A stretch of 64,000 nucleotides of DNA from Psococerastis gibbosa (lineage: Eukaryota > Arthropoda > Insecta > Psocodea > Psocidae): the NCBI GenBank assembly GCA_963971405.1, contig OZ020488.1, positions 3,410,001 through 3,474,000 on the forward strand, given 5' to 3'. Numbering within the stretch: position 1 is the stretch's first letter; the number at the start of each line of letters is the position of its first letter. The translations under genes were made by a program, and so were the position numbers. Below the pieces are notes generated by a model that searched no databases, was not told the DNA's origin, and saw only the letters and a program-made list of their open reading frames with translations. Below are positions 1 to 10,985 of the stretch, one piece after another.

Positions 1-29
1 GGCAGTGGAGGGAAAGTGACCAGACCTTA

Positions 30-400
30 AAAAAGAACCGGTGCGAGCAAGGCCGTAGCCAGAGGGGGGATCTAGGGGGTCCGGACCCCTCATGAAATAT
101 TTGCAGTGTACACTAGATAGAATGGAGTTTTAAGTATATTGAGGTTACCTCACCTCCGGCAGTCAGACGGGCCCCTCCCGAAAAAAAATTCTGACTACGG
201 CCTTGGGTACGAGCGAACCCGTCTTTACTTCCATCAAAATTAATTGAGTAGTTTACCCGCAAATTGACAAACAGACCGATAGACAAACATTTCGTAAATA
301 AAAACACTTCTTTGGGTTCCTGGGACCTCAAACGTGCCAAATTTCGACGGTCACAATCCACCTTATCTTTAGGGACACGATCTCTCCAGGATGCGTCTGT
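30..400 (-). repeat. Family T repeat, partial copy
   Basis: Reverse-strand copy of an unclassified dispersed repeat also seen at 11395-11745, 26400-27245, 40010-40235 and 55560-56465. Shared landmarks are the end motif AGAACCGG near 34-41, the block around 300-330 that reads GGGTTCCTGGGACCTCAAA, and the TCTG/CAGA-rich stretch at 265-290. It is interrupted by a hAT MITE at 48-205. It has no recognisable coding capacity. Confidence 0.7.
48..205. mobile_element. hAT-type MITE, 158 bp
   Basis: Terminal inverted repeats read CAAGGCCGTAGCCAGA on the left and TCTGACTACGGCCTTG on the right. The flanks GGTGCGAG (40-47) and GGTACGAG (206-213) match at 7 of 8 bases, the 8-bp target duplication expected of hAT elements. 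Taking it out rejoins the two halves of the family T copy. It is non-coding. Confidence 0.8.
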
Positions 401-554
401 ATATTGACATTTAAAATGCACTGGTTCTGTTCTCCATAGCTTGTGTCACAGTTCATCCCTCTATCCCATATAGAACAATTGTGAACACATAACTTTTCAC
501 CATTCGCAATCTAAGGTCCAACCGTAGATTCCAACACCAAAGTAATTTCTGCAT

Positions 555-1497
555 TTGATGAAGACATTTCGAGCTTGTTCAGTGCGGCTGCGAACAAAGG
601 GCTGCGAACAAAGGGCTACTTGGCGATGCCAGGTGTGCAAAGCAGTTAGTCACCCAGCGTACTCGGATAAGGCACAGCTGAAGGCTATCGAGAGCAAAAT
701 TGATAGCCTAGCCGTCGGACTTAAGAAAATGGAATCAGTGCCAGAGGAAATAAAAACCATACAGTCATCCCTGAAATTTCTGTTGGACATATATGACGTC
801 ATAAAGGGTGAGATACAAGACGAAAAAAAGAAGAGAGAGGTTTTATCAAAAGAGGTATCAGTCCTAAAAAGTCAGAACCAATGGCTAAATCGAGAATTGT
901 TAAAGATAAAAACAGATGTGAACGATCTCAACCAATATGGCCGGAAAAACAACGTTGAGATGCATGGACTTGACATAAGCGAAAATGAAGACCTCATGAA
1001 GGTAATAACAGATATTTCTGAGCACCTTCGACTCCCAGTAATACAATAAACAAACTCAATCGAAGCCTGCCACCGACTGAAAACACCAAAAATGAAGCCA
1101 GCAGTCATAATTAAGTTTTCAAGGCGTACGGTAAGGATACAGAGGAGTGGCTAAAAAAGAAGAGAACAGGACTCACGAGCAAAAACCTAATCACTGGAGG
1201 CTCCGACGACAGAATATTTATCAATGAGAACTTAACGCCATTCATAAAGAGTTATTCTGGCAGGCGAGGAGAGCAGCCAAAAACTTAAACTACAAATTTG
1301 TGTGGGTCTCAGATGGTCAAATATTCATGCCAAAAGACGAACACAACCCAAAACTACGCATTCACCTACTAGAAGACACACCAAAGAGCCCGTCAAACAA
1401 TGCCCCCCCCCCCCATCAGCTGGTACTACCCCTCCTACTACTACCACGGCCAGTGTTGTTGGCACAAGTTCACGGCACCAGATTTAGACTAGAGTAG
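555..1497 (+). pseudogene. LINE ORF1 remnant
   Basis: Encodes the RNA-binding partner protein of CR1/Jockey-type LINEs. The N terminus has a C-x2-C pair (CQVC) like the zinc-finger or PHD-like head of such ORF1s. Residues about 45-130 are heptad-rich with many K and E, as in a coiled coil. NQYGRKNNVEMHGLD marks the start of the RRM-like domain and CHRLK continues it. An in-frame TAA lies at 1047-1049. The protein then continues through at least two frameshifts (EEWLKKKRTGL near 1145, FVWVSDGQIFMPK near 1300). A run of C follows in the disordered C-terminal segment. It is not functional. Confidence 0.75.
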
Positions 1498-1570
1498 TTA
1501 TGTACTTACAATTTTTTAAACCGTTACTTGATAATAATGGCATTTAACATTTTTTTATTGCAATATTCGC

Positions 1571-4326
1571 TCGATTAGGCACAACTTCGACCACCTAGTA
1601 ACACTACGTCACTCAGATATCTATAAAAATATTAACTATCAGCTGATAGTGCTTAGTGAATCTTGGATTACCAAATCAGAGTTCAAACTATTTAAAATAC
1701 GAGGCTATACGGGAAGATTACAAGAAAGAGCCAATGGAAGATCAGGGGGCGTGGTCCTGTACATCTGAGACGACGTTCAATATGATACTGTAGGTTGCTA
1801 TGCTCGTACCGAAATGTAAAAACTAACATAAATAACTTTTTATATGAAATAGATGACCTCTTACACATGGAGAGTACAAAGTTTGACGCTCTACTTGGTG
1901 ACATAAACCAGGATATAAGTACACAAACATCAGATTCTATAAACTATTTAAATTATTTTTCTTCACAGGGCTTTCAATCGCACATACAAGGCCCAACGAG
2001 AGTTACACCCACTACATCTACCACAATAGACCATCTATTCGTAAAAAATAATATGCAAGCTATAATTACGTGATTACTTCACATTGCAGTGATACAGGTA
2101 TCAGCGACCACAAGTCTATATCTATCACTATACAGGGATACATTTAAATAGGATCAACTGGCAACCTCTTGGATTGTACAACACTCAAAATGTTGATCGG
2201 GCCTATGAGATAATTGAATGTGAAATGCAAAAAAGCATAAAAAGCTCAATGGAAACAATCAGGCTGTCTAATAAAAACAGAAAAAGAAAAGAATGGGTAA
2301 GCAATGAAATTATAAACATGTATAACGTAAAGAATAAATTATATAAACTCTGTGTACGTTACCCCTTTAACAATAGCCTCCGCAATGAGCTTAAAACGGC
2401 CCAAAAAAATTTAAAAAAAATGATTAAAAAAACGAAAACACAGCATTTCATGACTAAATTTCAAGAGGCTAAGAGTACCCGCGAGTTTTGGAATATAGCA
2501 AATTCTGTTATCAAACCTAGGCCCAAAAAATTTATAAGCTCAATCAAGATTAGTGGAACCAGCTATGAGGTAGAAGGAAATGAATCATTAATTGCGGACC
2601 ACTTCAACTCCTACTTTGCAAGCATAGCCCAAAACTTAATAGCCAGTAGTGGAATAAGCGGCTCAGATCCTTTACCTGAAATAATAAAACAGCCATTTTC
2701 AATGTTCTTCTCTTCCCTTACCTTACCTTACCAGTTTGGCTTTCGGGCACGACGGAGTACAGAGCTAGCAATTTTTGAACTGACAAAAACAATTATTTTG
2801 GATTCATTTGAAAGAGGAGAAAAAAAAGCAGTCCTACAAATAGACCTAAGCAAGTGTTTTGACCTTATTGATCATACCATAATGATAAAAAAATTAAAAC
2901 AACTTGGAATCCATAAATCTTTACTTCGATGGTTTCAATCATATTTTTCTGGACGAAAGCAAGTAGTACAAATAACAAGTGCAAGTGGATCATCCCTTAG
3001 CTCCCCTCAACCCATTACACATGGCTTTTTTCAAGGCAGCGGCCTTGGACCATTATGTTTTTTAGTCTTCGTAAATTCCCTTTCGGGCTGTCAGTATCCC
3101 ATAAATTATTAAACTTTGAAGATGATTATGCGCTAATTGTCAAAGCTGGCAGCTCAAATAAACTCGCACAAAAACTAAATTCCGACATGCTCCTTATAAT
3201 GAGTTGGCTAAAACAACACAGATTGATCCCGAACCTACAAAAAACAAAAGTAATGTACCCTTCATGCAGAGCCACTGATGAGACACCCCCCGCTTTGAAG
3301 TATAATGGCATTACAATTGGTAGTACACGGGTAATGAATTACCTTGGAGTACAATTAGATGAACAACTGTTGTGGAAGGAGCATATCAACAAATTGCATA
3401 GCAGTCTACGCTCAATAAACATGATACTATACAACCTTGCAAAATTTTTCCCACAGAAAGCCCTATTAGAAATATATAGGGCCTGGTATGAGGCCAAGTT
3501 AAGCTACTGTCTAGGAGTATGGGGTGGGGCTGCAACCACTCACTTACGTCCACTCCGCACAGCACAGAACTATGCACTTAAGACAATTACAAGAACACCC
3601 AGGCTGACACACTCAAACACAGTTTACAAATCTAGCAATATACTACCGCTGGAACTACTATACAATAAGCAACCACTTTCCTTCAATCAGAGGCATATAG
3701 CGCATAAAATCGTTAGGTGCCCATTCCATTGACCGGCTAGGGCTATTTCCAACAACGGTGACGTGGTAGCAGACATTCAAGACTTAAGTGGCGTTTCCAC
3801 CGACCTCGCATTGCAGAATTGACGGAAATGTTTATTTTCCTCTATGCCATAGTTAAAATTGATCAATGATCATACAGTAAAATCACAAACAAATAAACTA
3901 AAATTAAAAAATGGCGTCATGGGATATGTTAAGTACAAACATTTTAATAGATTTCTATAAAAAGAAAAATTCTAATTTCCGTCAATGTTATTTGCATTCT
4001 GCAATGCGAGGTCGTTGGAAACGCTACATAAGTCTTGAATGTCTGCTACCACGTCACCGTTGTTGGAAATAGCCCTAGCCGGTCAATGGAATGGGCGCCT
4101 TAGTCCGTCTGTCAATATCCGAAACACTAGATCTCATGCATACGAAACACTCCCACTACCCTCATGGTCTCTTTCGCGCACAAGAAACAGTCTGCTATAT
4201 AAGGCAATATCACCCTTCAACATATACTCTAAGCACATCTATAACAAACCAGAATACGATGTCAAAAGCAGTCATAAGTCAAAAATAAGCCTATACATAA
4301 CTAACAAATTGAAAACGCTCACTTAA
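1571..4326 (+). pseudogene. LINE ORF2 remnant: endonuclease and RT
   Basis: The endonuclease is seen as VLSESWIT near 1655, GGVVLYI near 1750, GDINQDI near 1900 and DHLFVK near 2030. The spacer before RT (2174-2690) has the usual K-rich text. RT shows QFGFRARRSTELA, the motif A region LQIDLSKCFDLIDH, a GFFQGSGLGPLCF version of motif B, and FEDD in place of the usual FADD near 3115. Between IIKQPF and YQFGF the first RT motifs are deleted. C-terminal text runs to the MITE at 3716 and resumes at 4103 (SPSVNIRNTRSHAY), ending at the stop near 4324. Several frameshifts make it inactive. Confidence 0.85.
3716..4099. mobile_element. Harbinger-type MITE, 384 bp, copy 1
   Basis: Long inverted repeats (over 100 bp) begin GGTGCCCATTCCATTGACC on the left and end in its near-complement, GGAATGGGCGCC, on the right. 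The 3-bp target duplication is TTA at 3713-3715 and 4100-4102. Removing the MITE plus one TTA gives KIVSPSVNIR in the host LINE frame, which proves the boundaries. The interior (3911 onward) opens with ATG and a short frame starting MASWDM, shared with the copy at 45921-46225. TWA duplications and GG-rich ends fit PIF/Harbinger. Confidence 0.88.
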
Positions 4327-4438
4327 GACTTAACACTTACTTGCAAAACAATTAACACAAAACACTTAATTGATGTCTTTATAATGTCTATGTTTAAGTA
4401 ATTTTAAGCTTGTAAGGCTGTAGCCTACCACTTAGATT

Positions 4439-4480
4439 GGGCGGCTATTATACTGAGGATTGTCAGTGTAATAGCCGCCC
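4439..4480 (+). other. 18-bp stem hairpin in LINE 3' UTR
   Basis: GGGCGGCTATTATACTGA and TCAGTGTAATAGCCGCCC flank a 6-nt loop. The only non-Watson-Crick position is a G-U pair in RNA. It lies about 110 bp downstream of the LINE ORF2 stop, where some LINEs keep a structure recognised by their own reverse transcriptase. That role here is inference. Confidence 0.8.
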
Positions 4481-4737
4481 ATGATAATGCGTGACCCTCA
4501 CACGCCTCACGGTACGAGGGAGCGCAAGTGAAGCGCAACCATTATTAAAAAACTGTATAAACATTAGATCGAGGTAAATACACGTTTATTTTATTTTATT
4601 ATTATTATTATTTCCTGACTCATCTCCTACTCATTATTGTATATTCAGAACAATAAAAAAGGTTCATCTCTACCCTCTTACTGATAGCCATAACTTGGGT
4701 CTTCTGCACGTAAGTTCGCCTGCTGTACTTATTTTAT

Positions 4738-4860
4738 TAAAAAAACAACTGGAATTGTTCTTCTGATGAAGCAACCAGCACGGTGTCATCTGCATAACGC
4801 AGGTTGTTGACAAGCTTTACAGATAACAATGCCTTCCATAGCTGCTTCCAAAGCCTGTAC
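4738..4860 (-). pseudogene. LINE reverse transcriptase fragment (YADD)
   Basis: On the reverse strand the sequence reads LVNNLRYADDTVLVASSEEQ, which contains the RT motif C with its catalytic Asp pair. The downstream frame is broken by stops and resembles the following helix (NKISTAGE) in another frame. It is only a short piece of a different LINE from the one at 520-4612, in opposite orientation, and is non-functional. Confidence 0.75.
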
Positions 4861-4869
4861 TGTGATTAC

Positions 4870-5460
4870 AAACTCAAAAGCCAATAAATATTGAACTTAT
4901 AATAGCAGACTCTGTCAATATCTGTACTATAGATGGTATTATAGCGTGTACGTTATTGAAGAATTTCGTTTATTACCCAACTACGCAACAACAGAAAAGC
5001 AATATTTTCTACTTTATTACTGTCAACAGCGACGTGACATCATATAGAGACACTTTTCCTTCGATTATATATTATTTAATACACCTTTGGCTGTTGTTAA
5101 TGTACGATACAAATTGTTTGCACAGCTCTTCCGTGACTATACAGTTGCTCTTGCTTAGTATGGCGACGCTGGTCTACATATTTTGTACTTCTCAAATGTA
5201 AACTATCGTACATGCAGTGCGCCAAGGGCCCTGCTGTGTCTTCTGTGCTTTCAAGATATAAGAGTCTTTGTTATCGGCGGGAAATTTAATACACTTCTTT
5301 TTAACTTGCCTTGTCAGAGCAGCAGTCTCCAAGGTCCGAATTGCCATGATGATCGCCAATCTTCAATAGAAGAGCCATCCATTTAATGCAGAAAAAGAGG
5401 TTCGAGACCCGAAGAAGAAGAATTTTCCGAAGAACTATGGTACTTGAAGTTTGGAAGAAA
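4870..5460. other. No feature recognised
   Basis: AT-rich unique-looking sequence. Short open frames here show no family resemblance that I can name. Confidence 0.5.
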
Positions 5461-5461
5461 A

Positions 5462-5545
5462 TAAGGCAAGTTTCTGGGGCCTCCTGGCCTACTTACCTTA
5501 TCCGGTAGGGGAAAACGCGGCTGATGAGAATGTGACTGACCATAA
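5462..5545 (+). repeat. SINE-G tail fragment
   Basis: The stretch around 5490-5530 (TTACCTTATCCGGTAGGGGA then AAACGCGGCTG) resembles tails near 31975-32005 and 36405-36430, which belong to a tRNA-headed repeat. It is only a short fragment. Confidence 0.4.
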
Positions 5546-5565
5546 CATCTCAATTAAAGCAATGA

Positions 5566-5569
<4 letters not shown>

Positions 5570-5604
<35 letters not shown>
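5570..5604. repeat. (GA)n microsatellite
   Basis: About 17 uninterrupted AG dinucleotides. Confidence 0.95.
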
Positions 5605-5606
<2 letters not shown>

Positions 5607-5710
5607 GTAAACTCATTATTGGGTTGTCGTCGTGCCACGGCGTTTTTTTTCTGTGACTGCAAAAAGGTAAAAACTCGAACTTATTCAAGTTTTACTTAAA
5701 TTTTAAAAAT

Positions 5711-6077
5711 ACGAACGGCCTTACCAAGGTGAATCCACGAGAGCAGAGAGTGTTTTGAAACTGCGGCAAACTTGGTAGTGTGCACAACGTTTGCAGGGGA
5801 ACATGGTGGGACATGATAACGCCCTGAGACTATACCACGTGCGTGTCGAGTCCTGGTCACCTCATCCGAATTAATCGTGTGACTTTACTATGTTCCCCAA
5901 GCACTTCGGAATCCACTATGAACAGGACATCCACCCTGTCAGTCAACTCCCCTTCTCCTCGAGGTGAAGGAGCCCGCCCTTCGGGTTCCTCAATTTAATA
6001 AACAGACTCACTCCCCCCGCCAGGCTGATAGGGTTGCTTGAAGCAGAAATGCCGAAAGCAGGCGTTAGAAAAAAAAA
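5711..6077 (+). mobile_element. Family E SINE, 5S-like head, copy 1
   Basis: Near full-length copy. The head ACGGCCTTACCAAGGTGAAT resembles the 5' end of metazoan 5S rRNA. It is followed by GCAGGGGAACATGGTGGGA, comparable to the 5S box C region. The body holds GTTCGG-like and TCAACTCCCCTT blocks common to all copies, and it ends in an A run at 6068-6077. Other copies: 39223-39435, 42154-42516, 61555-61888 (reverse), 63373-63514. Confidence 0.72.
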
Positions 6078-6108
6078 CTGATTTTAGAAAAAGGCACTAA
6101 ATGGGTAA

Positions 6109-6406
6109 GGGGCCGTCCATTAATCACGTAATGTTTTTTTTTTTAAAAAAAATTACGCCCCCCCTCCCTCTTGGTGATACGTGGTGAGGTTTAAGACTAC
6201 CCCCCCCCCCCCACCCAAAATCACGTGTTTTTTATAGTACCTACCAAGAATCTTAAAATTTTATAATATTATTTTTATATACAGGTATAAAGTATTATCT
6301 AATTTTATTCTATCCTAGAACATTAAGTACCATGATAAAAATGCCTAGAGAGAAAGGTGTTTTTCACTGGCATAAAAACAACCTCACGTGATTAATAGAC
6401 GGCCCC
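6109..6406. mobile_element. MITE with GGGGCCGTCC ends and TAA duplication
   Basis: The inverted repeats are GGGGCCGTCCATTAATCACG (left) and CGTGATTAATAGACGGCCCC (right), differing at a few positions. TAA flanks both ends (6106-6108, 6407-6409). A 3-bp TWA duplication favours PIF/Harbinger; related ISL2EU-like families are possible. The interior holds C and T homopolymers and no ORF. Confidence 0.85.
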
Positions 6407-6939
6407 TAAAGTATATAAGGCGGCTTAATAAACAGGAACAACACTACAAAATTTTCCAAAACAAAACAAAGTTTGAGATAGGCTAATTACTGTTGAATAG
6501 GATTTTCTGTATAATTGTCTGACATATTCTAGACACATCTACTGTGGAAAATAAACTGGAAGATAATGGCGAAACAACTTGCATTGTTAAAACTACTAGC
6601 AGACCATATATCTTTAGGGCCACCACGTTTAAAGAAACTGAGTAAAAACTGAAACAGTCAAGAACAGGAGTTTATTAACTTTCACTTTCTTGCAAACTTT
6701 CACCACGTCATGGCAAACTCACAAACTTTTGAAGTTTTTTAGTTTTATAAGTTGGAACAATACTTGCCCGCCAGTCATATGGTGCACCTGAAAAAACGAA
6801 GGTTTGCTTTTTACGTAGAAATTTAGAAGTAATTGTGATAGTATTCATGGGGCGACATTTTGGTGAGCATCGACTTTTTTATATGAAAGTGGCTCCCAGC
6901 TGGAAAATAAATTGAAATCACGTAAAATTATTTTATTCT

Positions 6940-7400
6940 GTCTTCCTAAGATCTATAGATCCATTCTTCTTCTGCTTTTTCTCCCCCCCTCTTAATGCCG
7001 CGTGGGAGGGGGGGGGGGGTACGCCCCAAACCCATTTTCTGAACTCGCCCCGGTCGGACGTTAACGCCTTGAGCTTGGCCATTGTTTTCCCTCTTGCTCC
7101 GGCGAGTTGTTCAATTCTTTCCTCGAGGATTGTCTTCCGTCTGCCGATGGGTCTTCTTCCTTGTGGCCTTGCTTCCGCCAACCTCCGCGTGGTCCTGTTC
7201 TCGTCCATCCTTTGGACGTGGCCGAACCATTGCAGCTGTTTGCTCTCCATTCTTCTCTCTATAGAATCCACTTGCAGGTCGTGCCTGATGCAGTCATTTC
7301 GGATTCAGTCCCACCTAGCTTGTTTGACCAGCAATCCGTCTTAGGCATTTCATCTGAGTCGCGTTTATTTTACTCAGGTCTTCTTAGGATTCAACAAAAT
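6940..7400 (-). pseudogene. LINE C-terminal fragment
   Basis: The reverse strand encodes the basic tail found after RT in RTE-like and related LINEs: MKCLRRIAGQTS, IRNDCIRHDLQVDSIE, then LQWFGHVQRMDENR and GRRPIGRRK, ending near RGEFRKWVWGVPPPP. There is at least one frame change near 7330. C-rich and G-rich runs (6985-7020) follow in the 3' part. Open frames on the forward strand here are shadows of this fragment. Confidence 0.8.
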
Positions 7401-7454
7401 AAAATAAGACGTCTCTCTTATATTGTAGCATTATATAGTATAATACTGAACTTA

Positions 7455-7745
7455 TGCTGAAGAGGCAACCTCCTCGTTATAACCGAAATTAGAGGATTTA
7501 GAAATCTGGACTTGATGGGATTCGAACCCACGTTCTAGGTTTTTTTTTAAATTAAAGGTTAATCGCATACTAGCAATATGTAATGAGTGTATCCGATTGA
7601 CCTCTTCAGTCGCCTCTGTACTGTAGGTTAGTACCCCTGTTAAGTTACGACTCGTCTCCAAGCATGGCGTGCAGAGACTCGCACAAGTACAAGCCATCGA
7701 AGTCTATCTGGGGCATCGTCTTAACCGCTGGGCCACAAGCCCGGA
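7455..7745 (-). mobile_element. SINE-C, split by a SINE-B insertion
   Basis: On the reverse strand a tRNA-like head begins GGGCTTGTGGCCCAGCGGTT near 7738 and resumes at about 7535 with GTGGGTTCGAATCCC, a clean B box. Between them lies a SINE-B copy, inserted in what would be the anticodon-side half of the tRNA domain. The tail GAGGAGGTTGCCTCTTCAGC near 7460 is also found at about 55335-55360. Confidence 0.7.
7545..7700 (-). mobile_element. SINE-B copy 1, nested in SINE-C
   Basis: Reverse-strand copy of the repeat whose core reads GGAGACGTGTCGTAACTC and whose 3' part reads GAAGAGGTCAATCGGATACA, ending in TATGCGATTAA. Other copies lie at 16560, 21060 (tail only), 36488, 52255, 54565 and 62527. 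Confidence 0.75.
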
Positions 7746-7794
7746 TAACCTCAGATAGTCATAGATAGATCGTGGGTTTATACTTGGTGTAAAA

Positions 7795-8526
7795 AGCGCG
7801 TAGATGGGGCACTTCAATTTGCTCTTAAATTTCTAGACAATCCTGATTTACTTAGACTGTTTTGAGATGACACCCACTATATTGAATACTTTAAGGCCTT
7901 TGAATTAATATTAATTCTTTATAGGAACTATCTTTATTTTAGAGTGAAGCATAAATTTACAAAAAAAAAAAATCAAATTTGGTAAATTTTACATATTTGT
8001 ACATACGAGACTATTTGTACATCGTAGACTATCAACTCGTTGAGCCCGCAGCACGTGACCGGATTTCCAGGTATGGTAACACTATTTGACGTATCGCGAA
8101 GGCGCCCTCAGAAAGGCCGAGTACCCGAAAAATTACACCGATATAAATTACTGTTGTTTTTTGTTGCAGGTAAGTCCGATAAACAATATTAAACAATAGG
8201 TCCTGTACTCGACTGGACAGTAGGCCTATAGGTCTACACCACTACAGTATATTTTCTCTTCGGGTTATTTTAATAGTGCTTCATCAGCAGGTATAGTAAA
8301 TTTACAAGGGCATTGCCAGGAAATATACATTCAAACGTGTCCCGAATTACCTGTATGCAGCCTATTAAGGTTGGAAATGTTTTGAAAACAACATTTAGAT
8401 TAATTATTCCAAAATTTTCGCAAGTTTAAAAATGTAAACAAACAAATTCCATAGTAAAATTACCTTGGATTACCAGGATTTAGAAAATACTTTTGGCGCG
8501 TTCTAATGCCCCATCTCTCCTATTTA
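7795..8526. mobile_element. Family G MITE, possible copy 4
   Basis: The right end, near 8487-8526, is the complement of AGGAGAGATGGGGCATTAGA and matches family G termini at 11800 and 59203. A weaker partner, GTAGATGGGGCACTTCAA, lies at 7801. The interior has no ORF. The left boundary is uncertain. Confidence 0.45.
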
Positions 8527-10141
8527 CAACTCTAATTGGACCAATCCAAAGAGCCGCTCCAGCCAACCCCAGTTGACAAAACAAAAATGACTACAGCGCA
8601 TGTGCTTTGAACTGTCTCCGGTCGTAAAAGTTGTTTGCATACCTATTTACACAAAAAAGTCGTCTTCAATGTTGAATTTAAAAAAAAAGGTAGCTTATTT
8701 TAAAAGGCTTCTTTACAAACTATTTACATTAGAAATGAATAGAAAATTGCCGAAGAGCATAAAAAAACGCAAGTTTACTTTTCCATTTGCCGCATTTTTC
8801 CTCCAATTCATTGAATTAATGCGTTTCAATTGAAAAATTGAATCTCTTATAGAAAATTCTTCGAGTAACTTCGGTAAATAAATTGCCTTTGCTTTAATGA
8901 TGATAAATCATGGTTTTTAATCAATTGAGAATAATTATTTACTAATGGTTAGGTACTACTTTATTATTTTCAAGCCGCTTCACTGAACATTTTTTTTTTT
9001 TTTTTTTTTTTAAGGCGCGGGACTCTTTCGAGTATTTGCGCCGTGTGTGCGGAGAGGAATACAATAATTAAGGAAAATCAATTATCTATGTTTATTAAGA
9101 AAAATGTGTTTAACAGCATACAAACTTAATGAAGAGCAGTCAACTTAGACACTTGAGTGAGTTATGTGTATTTGACCATGTAAGAGGCTGAACCATTTAA
9201 AAGAACTTATGCAACATATAGAGAGAAGAATATATGAGAGAAGAATGGGGAAGAAATGGCTACGGGGTGGCCCACTCAGACTGCGCACGTGGCACTAACA
9301 AGGAAAAGAAAGAAGAAGAAGTAACTAGCGCTCTGATTGGCTAATAATGACGCTCAATTGTGACCTAGCTGTCCAGAGTGAATCATTATTACATAATTGA
9401 GGGAGGGCTCATCTATCTTCCCGTGAAACTGACAAACTAGGTTATAAAAAATCCTATACAAAAAAAGAAATTTAATCATTTTCTTGAAAGACTTTATGTT
9501 TCGCACGTCAGCAATTGCTGATTACTACGCATTGTTCCCGAGTTGTTCCTGTCCGCAGTGCGAAAACATGAAGGCAATTAGAAAAACAGAAAGGGAAAAA
9601 TTTTGTTGCTTCGTAATTCGTATTCTCCTTAATTTTTGACGTTTTTTAAGAGGAAACCGGTTAAACGTTTGGTGTGGGGTAAACAGTACCTACCTACCTA
9701 ATTACATAGCTTGAGAAAATTACTGCTTCTTGCTGAAGCTCGTAATTTTCAGCAACAGGTCAATCTGTACACCCTGCTGATCTATGATTATGTAGATATT
9801 GAAAAAAAACTGCCATCCCGTGTATGTTAACAATAAGCATATTTTCAAGACAACTAGCTTACTAGCCTACTACCATCTATCGGCTATCGCACGCTTACCC
9901 CTAATGAAGAACCACTTTCTAATACCCGATCTCATACCTTTAATAAGCCTAAAAACTTGGCCAACTTCTGTATTTGACTACTTTAAAAGGAAATCGGACA
10001 CTCCACTACGTCTTTTATAGGCGAATTTCTACGGAATCATCAATCATAGAGCCAGAAATGGGAGTAGTAAAAGAAGAAGAAATGCTCCTCTCCATGTTAA
10101 TACTAACTTGCCGGCACCAACACCGTTACGCCACAGTGTCA
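8527..10141. other. No gene; poly-T run only
   Basis: Contains a poly-T run at about 8989-9012 and a small hairpin at 9714-9751 (GAAAATTAC and its complement). No element family was recognised and the short ORFs look random. Confidence 0.5.
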
Positions 10142-10312
10142 GGACATGTAGAGTAGTGGTAAGGACTCTGGCTTTAACCCGCAAGGTTGTTGCTTCGAGT
10201 ACCACACCTGCATCATTTTCTGGCCATTCGCCGGACGGCATGTAAAGCAGCCCTAACTTTGCTAGGTTGGCCTAGTAATAAAACAAAAAGTCATGATTTA
10301 TTTATTTATTTT
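10142..10312 (+). mobile_element. SINE-A copy 1, internally deleted
   Basis: Head AGGACATGTAGAGTAGTGGT with the pol III A-box region, then a GCTTCGAGTACC B-box variant, the conserved core GGCATGTAAAGCAG, and the tail AGTAATAAAACAAAAAGTC ending in ATTT repeats. About 40 bp of the core is missing compared with other copies. Confidence 0.85.
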
Positions 10313-10985
10313 TGATGGCGTGAAAAAATACACCGTTGGGTTGGGGCCATACCTTCAAAAACTATGGTGCATAATATAGTATGTTTCGAAATGTAGAGGA
10401 GCATTTCTTTCCACTTCTATAGTAGTTTACGGCCTTATGATCGATGTAGGAATTCGTATTGGGGGGGGGGGGGTTAGAATAAGTGGGTCAATGAACTTGC
10501 AATGGAATTGCGAAACTATTTGCACGACTTAAGATTGCAAGGAACCTGGCCCTTTCTTACACGATAAGTTTTGGTTGTGACATACTTAATTATAGCATTA
10601 AAAAAATATGTACCATCTGTATGTATTGCAGGTAGCAGTATGATACAGCATAATTTGCCATTTAGATGACAGCGTATTATTAATTGCGAGTTTCCCGTGT
10701 TAATACATAAAATATTCAGTTCACGACAGCTATTAAATTACTTTTGTATGCAGTAAAGTATGCAAAACAATAAAGCTACACATGCAACACAATTTGAACG
10801 CCAATTAATTTAATGAAATTGGAATAATACCGAAGGTATATTTAAATGTCACAGGATGACAGCCGATTAATGCATACAGTATACAATGCATATTGCTTTG
10901 AGTTGTAAATTGTAACTAAATGAACCGTGACCAACTGTGCGACAGTTAAAATGACTGACCAGCTTGTCTGCTTCAGTAGCTTGTC
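10313..10985. other. No feature recognised
   Basis: AT-rich, with one 14-nt G run near 10459. Nothing else stands out. Confidence 0.5.

Larger units (their letters stand above)
520..4612 (+). mobile_element. Decayed two-ORF LINE, CR1/Jockey-like
   Basis: A non-LTR retrotransposon in sense order: ORF1 (555-1497), an apurinic-type endonuclease region (about 1571-2130), a reverse transcriptase and C-terminal region (2174-4326), then a 3' UTR ending in a TTATT/ATT-rich tail near 4582-4612. The 5' boundary is uncertain. Every coding part carries stops or frameshifts, and part of the N-terminal RT is missing, so it is inactive. A Harbinger-type MITE sits at 3716-4099. The clade call rests on the ORF1 style (coiled coil plus NQYGRKNNVEMHG) and RT wording; Daphne or L2 relatives are alternatives. 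Confidence 0.85.

Noticed and set aside
7069-7460. Three overlapping forward ORFs
   Set aside because: They are the opposite strand of a LINE C-terminal fragment whose protein motifs read clearly in reverse.
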